A DNA stretch of 64,000 bases from Streptomyces griseoflavus (GTDB lineage Bacteria > Actinomycetota > Actinomycetes > Streptomycetales > Streptomycetaceae): contig NZ_BMUC01000004.1 of the NCBI RefSeq assembly GCF_014649995.1, positions 99,821 to 163,820 of the forward strand. Direction: 5' to 3'. This document shows positions 38,212-47,620 of this stretch, one piece after another. How positions within the stretch are numbered: position 1 is the stretch's first letter; each line of letters opens with the position of its first letter. Below the pieces are notes generated by a model. The model did not search any database and was not told where the DNA came from. It was given only the letters and a program-made list of their open reading frames with translations. A program made the position numbers and the translations under genes.

Positions 38212-39177
38212 TCAGTGACCGGTGAGCACGATCTTCCCGAACTGGCCCCCGGCCTCCATCCGCTCGAAGCCCTCCCGCGCCCGGTCCATGGGCAGGACCT
38301 CGTCGATGACGGGCCGTACGCCCGTGGCGGCGCAGAAGGAGAGCAGGTCCTCCAGCTCGTCCTTGGTCCCCATCGTGGAGCCGACGATCCTCAGCTCCAG
38401 GAAGAAGACGCGGGTCAGCTCGGCGTGCGAGGGCCGGTCACCGCTGGTCGCTCCGGAGATCACCACCGTCCCGCCGGGACGCAGCGACTTCACCGAGTGC
38501 GACCAGGTGGCGGCCCCCACGGTCTCGATGACGGCGTCGACCCGCTGCGGCAGCCGCGCACCGGGCTCCACCGCCTCCACGGCACCGAGTTCCAGCGCCC
38601 GCTTGCGCTTGGCCTCGTCCCGGCTGGTGGCGAAGACCCGCAACCCGGCGGCCTTGCCGAGCACGATCGCGGCGGTCGCGACCCCGCCGCCGGCGCCCTG
38701 CACCAGGACGGAGTCACCGGGCCGCACCCCGGCGTTGGTGAACAGCATCCGGTACGCGGTCAGCCAGGCCGTCGGCAGGCAGGCGGCCTCCTCGAAGGAG
38801 AGCTCCTTCGGCTTGGGCAGGACGTTCCAGGTGGGCACGGCGACCTGCTCGGCGAAGGTGCCCTGGTAGCGCTCGGTCAGGATGGACCGGGGTTCCCCGG
38901 GCCCGACCCCGTGACCGCTCTGGCCGATCACGGAGTGCAGGACGACCTCGTTGCCGTCGGCGTCGACACCGGCGGCGTCGCAGCCGAGGATCATCGGCAG
39001 CTTGTCCTCCGCGAGGCCGACGCCCCGCAGGGACCAGAGGTCGTGGTGGTTGAGGGAGGCGGCCTTGACCGTGACGGTGCTCCAGCCGGGCCGGGTCTCG
39101 GGAGCGGGACGCTCCCCCGACTCCAGACCGTTGAGCGGCTGGTCGCGGTCGATTCGGGCGGCGTAGACGGCGAACAT
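38212..39177 (-). CDS. MDR-family NADPH:quinone oxidoreductase-like dehydrogenase
   Basis: 321 residues, medium-chain dehydrogenase/reductase. GroES-like N-terminus (SLNHHDLWSLRGVG, MILGCDAAG) and a Rossmann domain with VLVQGAGGGVATAAIVLGKA. The catalytic-zinc cysteine and structural-zinc cysteine cluster are absent, so it is a zinc-free quinone-oxidoreductase-like member. ATG 39177 with AAGG upstream; the frame is open 19 codons further but without family similarity. Substrate unknown. Confidence 0.85.
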   Translation of the reverse strand: MFAVYAARIDRDQPLNGLESGERPAPETRPGWSTVTVKAASLNHHDLWSLRGVGLAEDKLPMILGCDAAGVDADGNEVVLHSVIGQSGHGVGPGEPRSILTERYQGTFAEQVAVPTWNVLPKPKELSFEEAACLPTAWLTAYRMLFTNAGVRPGDSVLVQGAGGGVATAAIVLGKAAGLRVFATSRDEAKRKRALELGAVEAVEPGARLPQRVDAVIETVGAATWSHSVKSLRPGGTVVISGATSGDRPSHAELTRVFFLELRIVGSTMGTKDELEDLLSFCAATGVRPVIDEVLPMDRAREGFERMEAGGQFGKIVLTGH

Positions 39178-39315
39178 GACCTTGACGATAGGGTGCCCGC
39201 CCCGCCGTGGGAACCGGGGCCCGCTGTGAGACACGCCCTCTTGTCAGGCCACCCGGCCGCACGCCGAACGTCGCGCCCCTCCCCCTCGCTCTCGCCGGGT
39301 GCCGCGGCAAAAGGA

Positions 39316-39345
39316 TTGGCCCCGTCCACTCCCGGACGGGGCCAA
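39316..39345 (-). terminator. Terminator after malic enzyme
   Basis: TTGGCCCCGTCC (39316-39327) pairs perfectly with GGACGGGGCCAA (39334-39345), 6-nt loop, 18 bp beyond the malic-enzyme stop. Confidence 0.85.
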
Positions 39346-39363
39346 CGGGGAGAGCACCGCGCC

Positions 39364-40602
39364 TCAGCGGCGGGCGACACCCTCCGCCCGGGCGGCCGCG
39401 GCGACCGCCGCCGTCACCGCGGGGGCGACCCGCTCGTCGAACGGCGACGGGATGACGTAGTCGGCGGCAAGATCGTCACCGACCACCGAGGCCAGCGCCT
39501 CGGCCGCGGCCAGCTTCATCCCCTCGGTGATACGGGAGGCCCGCACCTGGAGCGCCCCCGCGAAGATGCCGGGGAACGCCAGCACGTTGTTGATCTGGTT
39601 GGGGAAGTCCGAGCGTCCGGTGGCCACGACCGCCGCGTACTTGTGCGCGACCTCCGGGTGCACCTCCGGGTTCGGGTTGGCCATGGCGAAGACGAACGCG
39701 CCCTCGGCCATCGACGCCACCGCCGACTCCGCGACCGTGCCGCCGGAGACACCGATGAACACGTCGGCGCCGGCCAGCGCCGACTCCAGCGTCCCGGAGA
39801 GACCGGCCTTGTTGGTGAACGACGCCAGCTCCGCCTTGATCGGCGTGAGGTCCTCGCGGTCCCGCGAGACGACACCCTTGCGGTCCGCCACGGCGACGTC
39901 ACCGATGCCGGCCTCGACCAGCATCTTGGCGATCGCGACACCCGCGGCGCCCGCGCCCGAGATCACGGCCCGCAGCTCGCCCAGCGTGCGCCCGCTCAGT
40001 CGCGCCGCGTTCCGCAGCGCCGCGAGCGACACGACCGCCGTGCCGTGCTGGTCGTCGTGGAAGACCGGGATGTCCAGCCGCTCCTGCAGCCGCCGCTCGA
40101 TCTCGAAGCACCGGGGTGCCGAGATGTCCTCCAGGTTCACCCCGCCGAACGACGGGGCGAGACGGACCACGGTCTCGATGATCTCGTCGACGTCGGTGCA
40201 GTCCAGCGCGAGCGGGACCGCGTCCACGCCGCCGAACTGCTTGAAGAGGATGGCCTTGCCCTCCATCACCGGGAGGGAGGCCTCGGGTCCGATGTCCCCG
40301 AGTCCGAGCACCGCCGTGCCGTCGGTCACGACGGCGACGACCTGCGACTTCCACGTGTAGTCGTGGACGAGGTCCGGCTGCTCGGCGATCGCGCTGCACA
40401 CCTTCGCGACGCCGGGCGTGTAAGCCAGGGACAGATCGTCCTTGTCGCGGATCGGCACGGTGGCCTGCACGGCCATCTTGCCGCCGCGGTGCAGCGCGAA
40501 CGCCGGGTCGAAGGAATCCAGGGGCTCTGCCCCGCTCTCCGGTTCCTTGTGACCGTTCCGGCTTTCGCTGTCGCTGCGAGGATTGACAATCTCCGCTGCC
40601 AC
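39364..40602 (-). CDS. NAD-dependent malic enzyme
   Basis: 412 residues. The DGTAVLGLGDIGPEASLPVM segment, catalytic Lys in MEGKAILFKQF, acidic metal ligands in VNLEDISAPRCFEIE and the second Rossmann motif ISGAGAAGVAIAKM identify a short bacterial malic enzyme. It decarboxylates malate to pyruvate, linking the TCA cycle to acetyl-CoA. GTG start at 40602. Lacks the C-terminal phosphotransacetylase-like domain of the long type. Confidence 0.93.
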   Translation of the reverse strand: MAAEIVNPRSDSESRNGHKEPESGAEPLDSFDPAFALHRGGKMAVQATVPIRDKDDLSLAYTPGVAKVCSAIAEQPDLVHDYTWKSQVVAVVTDGTAVLGLGDIGPEASLPVMEGKAILFKQFGGVDAVPLALDCTDVDEIIETVVRLAPSFGGVNLEDISAPRCFEIERRLQERLDIPVFHDDQHGTAVVSLAALRNAARLSGRTLGELRAVISGAGAAGVAIAKMLVEAGIGDVAVADRKGVVSRDREDLTPIKAELASFTNKAGLSGTLESALAGADVFIGVSGGTVAESAVASMAEGAFVFAMANPNPEVHPEVAHKYAAVVATGRSDFPNQINNVLAFPGIFAGALQVRASRITEGMKLAAAEALASVVGDDLAADYVIPSPFDERVAPAVTAAVAAAARAEGVARR

Positions 40603-41182
40603 TTGGTTTTACCCCTTAAGTATTTACGGTTGAGGGTTGCCACTCCTGGTGAGGGGTGGGCGGGACCGCGCAAGGCCCGGAGGGATGATGCGTACGGGCC
40701 GAACGCGACGGGCGCGCCGCACACGCGCCCTCGAGCCCCGGATGAGGGGTGTAAAGAACCTTCTTACCGGACGGACGCCGTCGGCGACGAGTCCATAACG
40801 TCAAGGTCACATGCCGACACCCGGAATCATCGTCCGATATCAGGACAAGACCCGGACGAACCTCCAGCAAGCCCACAACTGCACCAAAGACCACTGCAGT
40901 CACGTCCGTAACGCGGGCCAGGCCGAAGATCTTCCGGCCGGAATGGAGGATTCCCGCAGACTGTGCGGTCGCGATGTACCGGACTGCTCCGGTTCGAGCG
41001 TCACCTGTTATCCGATTTTGACATCGGGAGTCCCCTGAATAGAGCAGTCCGAATGGCAAGATGCGGTAATCACACGAGGTCGCGACACTCGAAGGCGTGT
41101 GCTCTCGACGACCCATGGCGACGCCGTTCCGGCAGTCGCCGGCCCCATCGGCAACTCCACCCATCCGCCGGAGGAACCCACC
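40603..41182. other. Divergent intergenic region, malic enzyme / ABC transporter
   Basis: 580 bp. A 75-codon frame at 40811-41038 has Cys/His/Ser composition unlike local genes and no ribosome-binding site, so I do not call it. It contains a possible promoter for the transporter at 41018-41045: TTGACA, 16-bp spacer, TAGAGC. Nothing else is recognised. Confidence 0.5.
41018..41045 (+). promoter_or_regulatory. Candidate promoter of amino acid ABC operon
   Basis: Consensus TTGACA (41018-41023) and TAGAGC (41040-41045) with 16-bp spacing, 137 bp before the binding-protein start, leaving a long leader. Confidence 0.4.
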
Positions 41183-42145
41183 ATGACCGCAAGCACCACC
41201 CGTCGTACCACCGCCGCACGCTCCCGGATTGCAGCGGTCGGCGCGATCGCGGTCGCAGGCGCACTGCTTCTCACCGGCTGCGGTGACCAGACCAAGGACA
41301 CCGGTTCGGACAGCAGCGACACCCAGGCGGGCAACTCCGCCCCGCTGGCCGACAAGCTCCCCAAGGAGATCCGCGACAAGGGGGTCGTCAAGGTCGGCTC
41401 CGACATCGCGTACGCGCCGGTCGAGTTCAAGGACGACTCCGGCAAGGTCGTCGGCATCGACCCCGACCTCGCCGACGCCATGGGCAAGCAGCTCGGCGTG
41501 AAGTTCGAGTTCGAGAACGGCACGTTCGACACCCTGATCACCGGTCTGCGCTCGGGCCGCTACAACATGGCCATGTCGGCGATGACCGACACCAAGGACC
41601 GCCAGGACGGCGTCGACTCCGAGACCGGCAAGAAGGTCGGCGAGGGCGTCGACTTCGTCGACTACTTCACCGCCGGTGTCTCGATCTACACCAAGAAGGG
41701 CGACGACCAGGGCATCAAGACCTGGGCCGACCTGTGCGGCAAGAAGATCGTGGTGCAGCGCGGCACCGTCTCGGAGGACCTCGCCAAGGCCGAGTCCGAG
41801 AAGTGCCCGGCCGGCAAGAAGATCGCCATCGAGGCCTTCGACAACGACCAGCAGGCGCAGACCCGCCTGCGCGCGGGCGGCGCCGACGCCGGCTCCTCCG
41901 ACTTCCCCGTCGCCGCCTACGCGGTGAAGACCTCCGGCGGCGGCAACGACTTCCAGCTGGTCGGCGAGCAGGTCGAGGCCGCCCCGTACGGCATCGCGGT
42001 CGCCAAGGGCGACACGCAGCTGCGGGACGCCCTCCAGGCCGCGCTGGACGCCATCATCGCCAACGGCGAGTACAAGAAGATCATGGACAAGTGGGGCGTC
42101 GCCGAGGGCGCCGTCGACAAGGCCGCCATCAACGGCGGCAAGTGA
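41183..42145 (+). CDS. Polar amino acid ABC transporter, lipoprotein binding protein
   Basis: 320 residues. Signal peptide with lipobox LLLTGC; the lipidated Cys is near residue 33. The SBP_bac_3 domain follows: GVVKVGSDIAYAPVEFKDDS, GIDPDLADAMGKQLGVKFEF and GLRSGRYNMAMSAM. It captures an amino acid (glutamate, glutamine or similar) outside the membrane for the permease and ATPase downstream. ATG 41183 with GAGGAA upstream. Confidence 0.92.
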   Translation: MTASTTRRTTAARSRIAAVGAIAVAGALLLTGCGDQTKDTGSDSSDTQAGNSAPLADKLPKEIRDKGVVKVGSDIAYAPVEFKDDSGKVVGIDPDLADAMGKQLGVKFEFENGTFDTLITGLRSGRYNMAMSAMTDTKDRQDGVDSETGKKVGEGVDFVDYFTAGVSIYTKKGDDQGIKTWADLCGKKIVVQRGTVSEDLAKAESEKCPAGKKIAIEAFDNDQQAQTRLRAGGADAGSSDFPVAAYAVKTSGGGNDFQLVGEQVEAAPYGIAVAKGDTQLRDALQAALDAIIANGEYKKIMDKWGVAEGAVDKAAINGGK

Positions 42146-42177
42146 CCGCGGCCACGCGGCACTGAAAGGCAACACCC

Positions 42178-43116
42178 GTGACTGCTGACATCGACAAGAC
42201 GACGGGTCCGGCCGACACGCCCCCCGCCGGACCGGAGGCCATCAAGGCCGTCCCGGTCCGGCACTACGGGCGGTACGTCACCGCCGTCGTCGCGCTCGCC
42301 CTGCTGGTCGGGGTCGTGTACGCGTTCTCCCAGGGCAAGATCAACTGGGCCACGATCCCCGACTACTTCTTCGACGACCGCATCCTCAGCGGTCTCGGCA
42401 AGACGCTGCTGCTCACCCTGCTGGCCATGGCGATCGGCATCGTCGGCGGCATCCTGCTGGCCGTGATGCGTCTGTCGAAGAACCCCGTGACCTCGTCGAT
42501 CGCGTGGTTCTACATCTGGTTCTTCCGCGGCACCCCGGTCCTGGTGCAGCTGATCGTCTGGTTCAACCTGGGCCTGGTCTTCGAGTACATCAACCTCGGG
42601 CCGTTCTACAAGGACGAGTGGTCGGACTTCATGACCCCGTTCCTGACGGCGCTGCTGGGCCTCGGCCTCAACGAGGCCGCGTACATGGCGGAGATCTGCC
42701 GGGCCGGCCTGCTCGCGGTCGACGAGGGCCAGACCGAGGCGTCGCACGCCCTGGGCATGAGCCACGCGAAGACGCTGCGCCGGATCGTCATCCCGCAGGC
42801 GATGCGGGTGATCGTGCCGCCGACGGGCAACGAGGTCATCAACATGCTGAAGACGACCTCGCTGGTGTCGGTCGTCCAGTATCCCGAGCTGCTGCGCGCG
42901 GCCCAGGACATCGGCCAGACCTCCGGCGCCCCGGCCGAGATGCTGTTCCTGGCCGCCGCCTGGTACCTGCTGGTGACGTCCCTCTTCAGCGTCGGCCAGT
43001 ACTACATCGAGCGCCACTACGCCAAGGGCACCACCCGCCAGCTGCCGCCGACGCCGTGGCAGAAGGTGAAGGCCAGTACGTTCTCCTTCGGCCGCCCGAA
43101 GGGAGGCACGGCATGA
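42178..43116 (+). CDS. Polar amino acid ABC transporter permease
   Basis: 312 residues with about five membrane helices. The HEQRGALE-type N-terminal signature appears as [20 protein letters not shown], and the EAA loop as [20 protein letters not shown] then [21 protein letters not shown] single HisM-type permease, probably a homodimer in the complex. GTG start; stop overlaps the ATPase start (ATGA). Confidence 0.92.
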   Translation: MTADIDKTTGPADTPPAGPEAIKAVPVRHYGRYVTAVVALALLVGVVYAFSQGKINWATIPDYFFDDRILSGLGKTLLLTLLAMAIGIVGGILLAVMRLSKNPVTSSIAWFYIWFFRGTPVLVQLIVWFNLGLVFEYINLGPFYKDEWSDFMTPFLTALLGLGLNEAAYMAEICRAGLLAVDEGQTEASHALGMSHAKTLRRIVIPQAMRVIVPPTGNEVINMLKTTSLVSVVQYPELLRAAQDIGQTSGAPAEMLFLAAAWYLLVTSLFSVGQYYIERHYAKGTTRQLPPTPWQKVKASTFSFGRPKGGTA

Positions 43117-43919
43117 GCAAGAAGCTCAGCACGACGGACGCGCCCGTGAAGGACGCCGCCGTCCCCATGGTCAAGGCGGAGGGCGTCCACAAGTCCTTCG
43201 GTCACGTCGATGTCCTCAAGGGCATCGACCTGGAGGTGAGGACCGGCGAGGTGTTCTGCCTCATCGGCCCCTCCGGCTCCGGCAAGTCCACCTTCCTGAG
43301 GTGTATCAACCACCTCGAGAAGATCAACGCCGGGCGTCTGTACGTCGACGGCGAGCTGGTCGGCTACCGCCAGAAGGGCGACAAGCTGTACGAGCTGAAG
43401 GACAGCGAGGTCGCCCTGAAGCGCCGGGACATCGGCATGGTCTTCCAGCGCTTCAACCTGTTCCCGCACATGACGGCCGTCGAGAACGTCATGGAGGCGC
43501 CCGTCCAGGTCAAGGGCGTCAGCAGGGCGAAGGCCAGGGAGCGCGCGATGCAGCTCCTGGAGCGGGTGGGCCTCGGCGACAAGGCCGGCAACTACCCCTC
43601 GCAGCTGTCCGGCGGCCAGCAGCAGCGGGTGGCGATCGCGCGGGCGCTCGCCATGGACCCCAAGCTGATGCTCTTCGACGAGCCGACCTCGGCCCTCGAC
43701 CCGGAGCTGGTCGGTGACGTCCTCGACGTCATGCGCGACCTCGCCGAGTCCGGCATGACCATGGTCGTCGTCACCCACGAGATGGGCTTCGCCCGCGAGG
43801 TGGGCGACAGCCTGGTCTTCATGGACGGCGGCGTGGTGGTCGAGTCCGGCAACCCGCGCCAGGTGCTGACCGACCCGCAGCACGAGCGGACCAAGTCGTT
43901 CCTGTCCAAGGTGCTCTGA
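43113..43919 (+). CDS. Polar amino acid ABC transporter ATP-binding protein
   Basis: 268 residues. Walker [11 protein letters not shown]-loop [10 protein letters not shown], signature [15 protein letters not shown], Walker [16 protein letters not shown]-loop [10 protein letters not shown]. GlnQ/HisP class. Third gene of the operon, coupled to the permease; GGGAGG precedes the ATG. Confidence 0.95.
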   Translation: MSKKLSTTDAPVKDAAVPMVKAEGVHKSFGHVDVLKGIDLEVRTGEVFCLIGPSGSGKSTFLRCINHLEKINAGRLYVDGELVGYRQKGDKLYELKDSEVALKRRDIGMVFQRFNLFPHMTAVENVMEAPVQVKGVSRAKARERAMQLLERVGLGDKAGNYPSQLSGGQQQRVAIARALAMDPKLMLFDEPTSALDPELVGDVLDVMRDLAESGMTMVVVTHEMGFAREVGDSLVFMDGGVVVESGNPRQVLTDPQHERTKSFLSKVL

Positions 43920-43937
43920 CCGCGGTCCCGCGCACGG

Positions 43938-43974
43938 CGAAGGGGCGGTACGGATCTTCCGTACCGCCCCTTCG
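43938..43974. terminator. Bidirectional terminator, ABC operon / methyltransferase
   Basis: 16-bp perfect stem: CGAAGGGGCGGTACGG (43938-43953) and CCGTACCGCCCCTTCG (43959-43974), loop ATCTT, between convergent genes. Confidence 0.9.
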
Positions 43975-43984
43975 TCCGTCCGTG

Positions 43985-44755
43985 CTACTTGAGGGCCAGC
44001 AGCAGGGTGTCCGACGGCGAGCACCACACCGGGCGGGCCTCGCCGAAGCCCTTCTCCCGCAGCACCCGCGCGTGCCACGCGGCCGACGGCGTGTCTCCGT
44101 CGGCGTGCTCGCCGTAGATCTCGAACCGGCGGGCGGTGGGCCGCGCGAGGACCGGGTCGTTCGCGGCGAGCCGCCACCACTCGGCCCAGTCGAGGGCGCC
44201 GCCGGTCCTGGCCCGGTCCATGCGGGCGTGCCGCTGGGCGCGCTCGGCCGCGTTGATCCGGGGCGTGGTCTCGTCGATCATGTGGTCCGCGTTCATGAAG
44301 ACACCGCCGTCGCGGACCAGGCCCGCGACGTGCCCGTAGAGGTCCGCGAGGGGTTCGCTGTGCAGCCAGTGGAGGGCGGTGGCGGTCAGCACGGCGTCGT
44401 AGGAGTCGTGCGGCAGTGCCTCGGCCCAGCCGGGGTCCTTGAGGTCGGCGGTGACGAGGGTGACGCGCCCGTCCCCCGCGAAGGTGCCCTCGGCGATGGC
44501 GAGGAGTGCCGGGTCCAGGTCGACGCCGGTGCTGGTGGCGTCCGGGAAGCGGGCGAGCAGCCGGGCGGTGATGCTGCCGGTGCCGCACGCCAGGTCCAGC
44601 ACGCGCGGGGCGGTCCCGACGAGGGCCTCGACCATGTCGAGCATGACCCGGAACCGCTCCTCGCGGTCGGGCATGTACCACTCCTGCTGCCGGTCCCAGC
44701 TCTCCTGCCAGGCGTGCCAGTCGGCGGCGGCCGTGGTGGTGTGCGCGTCCGTCAT
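43985..44755 (-). CDS. Class I SAM-dependent methyltransferase
   Basis: 256 residues. Motif I VLDLACGTGSITARLL, acidic loop STGVDLDPALLAIA, then YDAVLTATALHWL and GGVFMNADHMIDET. Resembles Tam/UbiE-type small-molecule methyltransferases; substrate unknown. Divergent from the CGNR regulator gene. Confidence 0.85.
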   Translation of the reverse strand: MTDAHTTTAAADWHAWQESWDRQQEWYMPDREERFRVMLDMVEALVGTAPRVLDLACGTGSITARLLARFPDATSTGVDLDPALLAIAEGTFAGDGRVTLVTADLKDPGWAEALPHDSYDAVLTATALHWLHSEPLADLYGHVAGLVRDGGVFMNADHMIDETTPRINAAERAQRHARMDRARTGGALDWAEWWRLAANDPVLARPTARRFEIYGEHADGDTPSAAWHARVLREKGFGEARPVWCSPSDTLLLALK

Positions 44756-44855
44756 CGAGCCCCTCCCTCGTCTCCGTCACGTAATACCCTTGCAGCACGA
44801 CCGTCTATTACCCGACCGCACGCACGACCATAGAGCCCCTGCGTAAGGACTACAA

Positions 44856-45497
44856 GTGGAACTGGCCTATTACTCGGATTACGCCGTACGCCTCGTCAAC
44901 ACCGAGGAGCCGGCCCGGGGCAAGGACACGCTCACCTCGGTCGAGGCCGTCCGCGGCCTGTTCGGCGGGAACCAGTCGGCCGCGCGGCGCGCCACGGACG
45001 CGGACGTGACACGGTTCCGCTCGGTCCGGGCCCGGCTCCGCTCGGTCTTCGAGGCGGCGGACGGCGGGGACGAGACGCTCGCGGTGGACCTGCTGAACTC
45101 CCTGTTGCTCGAGTTCCCCGTCAGCCCGCAGATCTCGGGTCACGACTTCCGCGACGACGACGGCCGCCCGCTGTGGCACATGCACCTGGCCGATCACCCG
45201 TCCAACGCGACGGCGGGTTACGCCGCCATCGCCGCGATGGGCCTCGCCTTCCACCTCACCGAGTACGGCGTGGACCGGCTCGGGCTGTGCGAGGCGCCGC
45301 CCTGCCGCAACGCCTACCTGGACACCTCGACCAACCGTTCCCGCCGGTACTGCTCCGACCGCTGCGCCACCCGGGCCAACGTGGCCGCCTACCGTGCCCG
45401 CAAGCGCCTGGAGGCCGAGAACACGGGCCGCGCCGCCGACAGCGCCCAGCCCACCACGGCCAGCGGCGAACGCCGCTCCGACGTGCGCGGCCGGTAG
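44856..45497 (+). CDS. CGNR zinc-finger transcriptional regulator
   Basis: 213 residues. N-terminal ABATE-like stress-associated domain, then a C-terminal zinc ribbon: LCEAPPCRNAYLDTSTNRSR followed by RYCSDRCATRANVAAYRARK (Cys pairs with the CRN motif). GTG start at 44856. The last 109 bp overlap, antiparallel, the 3' end of sodX. The finger region is the part that overlaps. Confidence 0.9.
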   Translation: MELAYYSDYAVRLVNTEEPARGKDTLTSVEAVRGLFGGNQSAARRATDADVTRFRSVRARLRSVFEAADGGDETLAVDLLNSLLLEFPVSPQISGHDFRDDDGRPLWHMHLADHPSNATAGYAAIAAMGLAFHLTEYGVDRLGLCEAPPCRNAYLDTSTNRSRRYCSDRCATRANVAAYRARKRLEAENTGRAADSAQPTTASGERRSDVRGR

Positions 45498-45814
45498 CGG
45501 AACCGGACCCGGCCCAGCACCAGCTCGTCGGGCACCACCCCGTAGTCGGTGCTGTCGCCGCCCGCGTAGCTGTTGTCGCCGAGCACCCACCAGCCGCCGT
45601 CCCGCCGCTCGGCGGCCCGCTTCACCACGAGCAGGTCCTGCTGGAAGGGGTGCCGCAGCACGATCACGTCACCGCGTCTGACCCGGGCGCCGTAGTGCAC
45701 CAGCAGCCGGTCCCCGTGGTGCAGTGTGGGCACCATGGACGGCCCGGTCACCTCGGCCACCCCGAAAGGCAGCGGCGGCCTCGGCCGCTCGGCGTCCTGC
45801 GACAGCTCCGGCAT
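45389..45814 (-). CDS. sodX: Ni-superoxide dismutase maturation protease
   Basis: 141-residue S26-type signal-peptidase-like protein. Catalytic S26 in VTGPSMVPTL and K65 in LLVVKRA. It is the dedicated protease that removes the SodN propeptide so that His1 can bind nickel. No membrane anchor is evident at the N-terminus. ATG 45814 behind GGGGAGG. Divergent from sodN, and its 3' end overlaps the CGNR gene by 109 bp. Confidence 0.92.
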   Translation of the reverse strand: MPELSQDAERPRPPLPFGVAEVTGPSMVPTLHHGDRLLVHYGARVRRGDVIVLRHPFQQDLLVVKRAAERRDGGWWVLGDNSYAGGDSTDYGVVPDELVLGRVRFRYRPRTSERRSPLAVVGWALSAARPVFSASRRLRAR

Positions 45815-45960
45815 CTCCCGGCACCTCCCCGGTTCTTCCTCCACCAGTCCCAGTCTCACCCCGGACTTTTGTCCTAAGCCCGCGGGGGCACCCGCGAAAA
45901 GCCGTCCGCCACGGAGTAATGTCCCCTGTGAGAAGACGATCACGAGGAAGGAAACGCTCC

Positions 45961-46356
45961 ATGCTTTCCCGCCTGTTTGCCCCCAAGGTCAAGGTCAGCG
46001 CCCACTGCGACCTGCCCTGCGGCGTGTACGACCCGGCCCAGGCCCGCATCGAGGCGGAGTCGGTGAAGGCCGTCCAGGAAAAGATGGCCGGCAACGACGA
46101 CCCGCACTTCCAGGCCCGTGCCACGGTCATCAAGGAGCAGCGCGCCGAGCTGGCCAAGCACCACGTCTCCGTTCTGTGGAGCGACTACTTCAAGCCGCCG
46201 CACTTCGAGAAGTACCCGGAGCTGCACCAGCTGGTCAACGACACCCTGAAGGCCCTGTCGGCCGCCAAGGCGTCGACGGACCCGGCCACCGGCCAGAAGG
46301 CGCTCGACTACATCGCCCAGATCGACAAGATCTTCTGGGAGACCAAGAAGGCCTGA
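45961..46356 (+). CDS. sodN: Nickel superoxide dismutase precursor
   Basis: 131 residues: a 14-residue propeptide (MLSRLFAPKVKVSA) and the mature enzyme starting HCDLPCGVYDP, the nickel hook with His1, Cys2 and Cys6. The remainder is a four-helix bundle. It dismutates superoxide in the cytosol as a hexamer. Activation needs cleavage by SodX, encoded divergently 146 bp away. GAGGAAGG precedes the ATG. Nickel-dependent expression via Nur is known in Streptomyces; I did not identify a Nur box with confidence. Confidence 0.97.
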   Translation: MLSRLFAPKVKVSAHCDLPCGVYDPAQARIEAESVKAVQEKMAGNDDPHFQARATVIKEQRAELAKHHVSVLWSDYFKPPHFEKYPELHQLVNDTLKALSAAKASTDPATGQKALDYIAQIDKIFWETKKA

Positions 46357-46465
46357 CCTTCGTGCGTTGCGACCTGCGATTCCTTACGTTTTGCAGTGTC
46401 CCTCCACCCGCACCCGGCCCATGGGACGCCGCCCACGGCACCTCCCACGGTCCGGGTGCGGTCCT
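46357..46465 (+). ncRNA. sodN 3' UTR, candidate s-SodF-type small RNA
   Basis: In S. coelicolor a small RNA (s-SodF) is processed from the sodN 3' UTR and blocks sodF mRNA. Here the 3' UTR is AT-richer just after the stop (TTCCTTACGTTTTGCAGTG, 46380-46398) and closes with a 10-bp hairpin. This fits such an RNA, but pairing to sodF cannot be checked inside this window. Confidence 0.45.
46408..46461 (+). terminator. Hairpin after sodN
   Basis: CCGCACCCGG (46408-46417) pairs with CCGGGTGCGG (46452-46461); the 34-nt loop has further internal pairing potential. TCCTTTG follows. Confidence 0.55.
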
Positions 46466-46504
46466 TTGCGCCACCCGTGTCCGTACGACGGCGCGGGGTC
46501 GGTA

Positions 46505-47590
46505 GTGGGGTGGCCCGACCTGTCGCACACCGCCCGGCTGCGCGCTCACGACACCGTCTCCGGCACCCTGGCCCGGTGCGCCGACCGGGCCCTGCGCGAG
46601 CTGGTGGACGGGGCCGTGCCGACCGGGTCCGGCATCGGTGGGAAGGCGTCCGTGACGGAGGTCGCCGGGACGCCCGTCTTCGTGAAGCGGGTGCCTCTCA
46701 CCGGCCTGGAGCTGCGGCCGGAGCACGTCCGGTCCACGGCGAACCTCTTCGAGCTGCCCCTCTTCTGCCACTACGGCGTCGGCGCCCTCGGCGGGCCGGG
46801 CTTCGGGGCCTGGCGTGAGCTCGCCGCGCACGTCCTGACCACCGGCTGGGTGCTGGACGCGGAGCACGAGGGCTTCCCGCTGATGTACCACTGGCGGGTG
46901 CTGCCGGACGCGACGCCCCTGCCGGAGGAGCTGGCCGATGTCGACCGGGCGGTCGCCTACTGGGGCGGCGGAGCGCGGGTGCGCCGCCGGATCCGGGCCC
47001 TGGAGGAGTCCGCCGCGAGTGTGGCGCTGTTCCTGGAGTACATCCCGCAGAATCTGCACCAGTGGCTGGGCGCCCGGGTCGAGGCGGGGGGCGAGGCCGC
47101 CGGCCGGGCCTGTGCCAGGGTGGAGCGGGGTCTCGCGGACGGCGTCGCGTTCATGAACAGCCGCGGGCTGCTGCACTTCGACGCGCACTTCGAGAACGTC
47201 CTGACGGACGGCCGGCGCCTCTACTTCGCGGACTTCGGGCTCGCCGTCTCCTCCGGGTTCGAGCTGTCGGCCGCGGAGGCCGCCTTCCTCCGCGGTCACC
47301 GGACGTACGACCGCTGCTACACCACCGCCCACCTGGTGAACTGGCTCGTCACCGCCCTGTACGGGTACCGGGTCGATGACCGGGACGGGCGGTACGCGCT
47401 GGTGCGCGACTTCGCCGGGGGCAGGCGTCCCACGGGCGTCCCGGCGGAGGCCGCGGCGATCCTCGCCCGGCACGCGCCGGTCGCCGCGGTGATGTCCGAG
47501 TTCACCCGCGCCTTCCGCGGCCGGAGCAGGCGCACCCCGTACCCGGTGGAGGAGTTCCGCCGGCTCGGCGTCACGGCGGACGGCCCGTGA
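46505..47590 (+). CDS. Protein-kinase-fold (aminoglycoside/Ser-Thr kinase-like) protein
   Basis: 361 residues. A Lys in the strand PVFVKRVPLTGLEL, catalytic-loop-like LLHFDAHFENVLTDG and metal-binding FADFGLAVSS mark a protein-kinase-like fold. The HFDAHFEN loop is closer to phosphotransferases/APH and RIO types than to Hanks kinases. Soluble. GTG start 46505; no strong ribosome-binding site is visible. Substrate unknown. Confidence 0.75.
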   Translation: MGWPDLSHTARLRAHDTVSGTLARCADRALRELVDGAVPTGSGIGGKASVTEVAGTPVFVKRVPLTGLELRPEHVRSTANLFELPLFCHYGVGALGGPGFGAWRELAAHVLTTGWVLDAEHEGFPLMYHWRVLPDATPLPEELADVDRAVAYWGGGARVRRRIRALEESAASVALFLEYIPQNLHQWLGARVEAGGEAAGRACARVERGLADGVAFMNSRGLLHFDAHFENVLTDGRRLYFADFGLAVSSGFELSAAEAAFLRGHRTYDRCYTTAHLVNWLVTALYGYRVDDRDGRYALVRDFAGGRRPTGVPAEAAAILARHAPVAAVMSEFTRAFRGRSRRTPYPVEEFRRLGVTADGP

Positions 47591-47620
47591 GGGGGCGGGT
47601 GGGCGTGGGATGCTGGGGGG

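Noticed and set aside
40811-41038. 75-codon frame in the malic enzyme/ABC spacer
   Set aside because: Codon usage unlike genes here and overlaps the candidate promoter.
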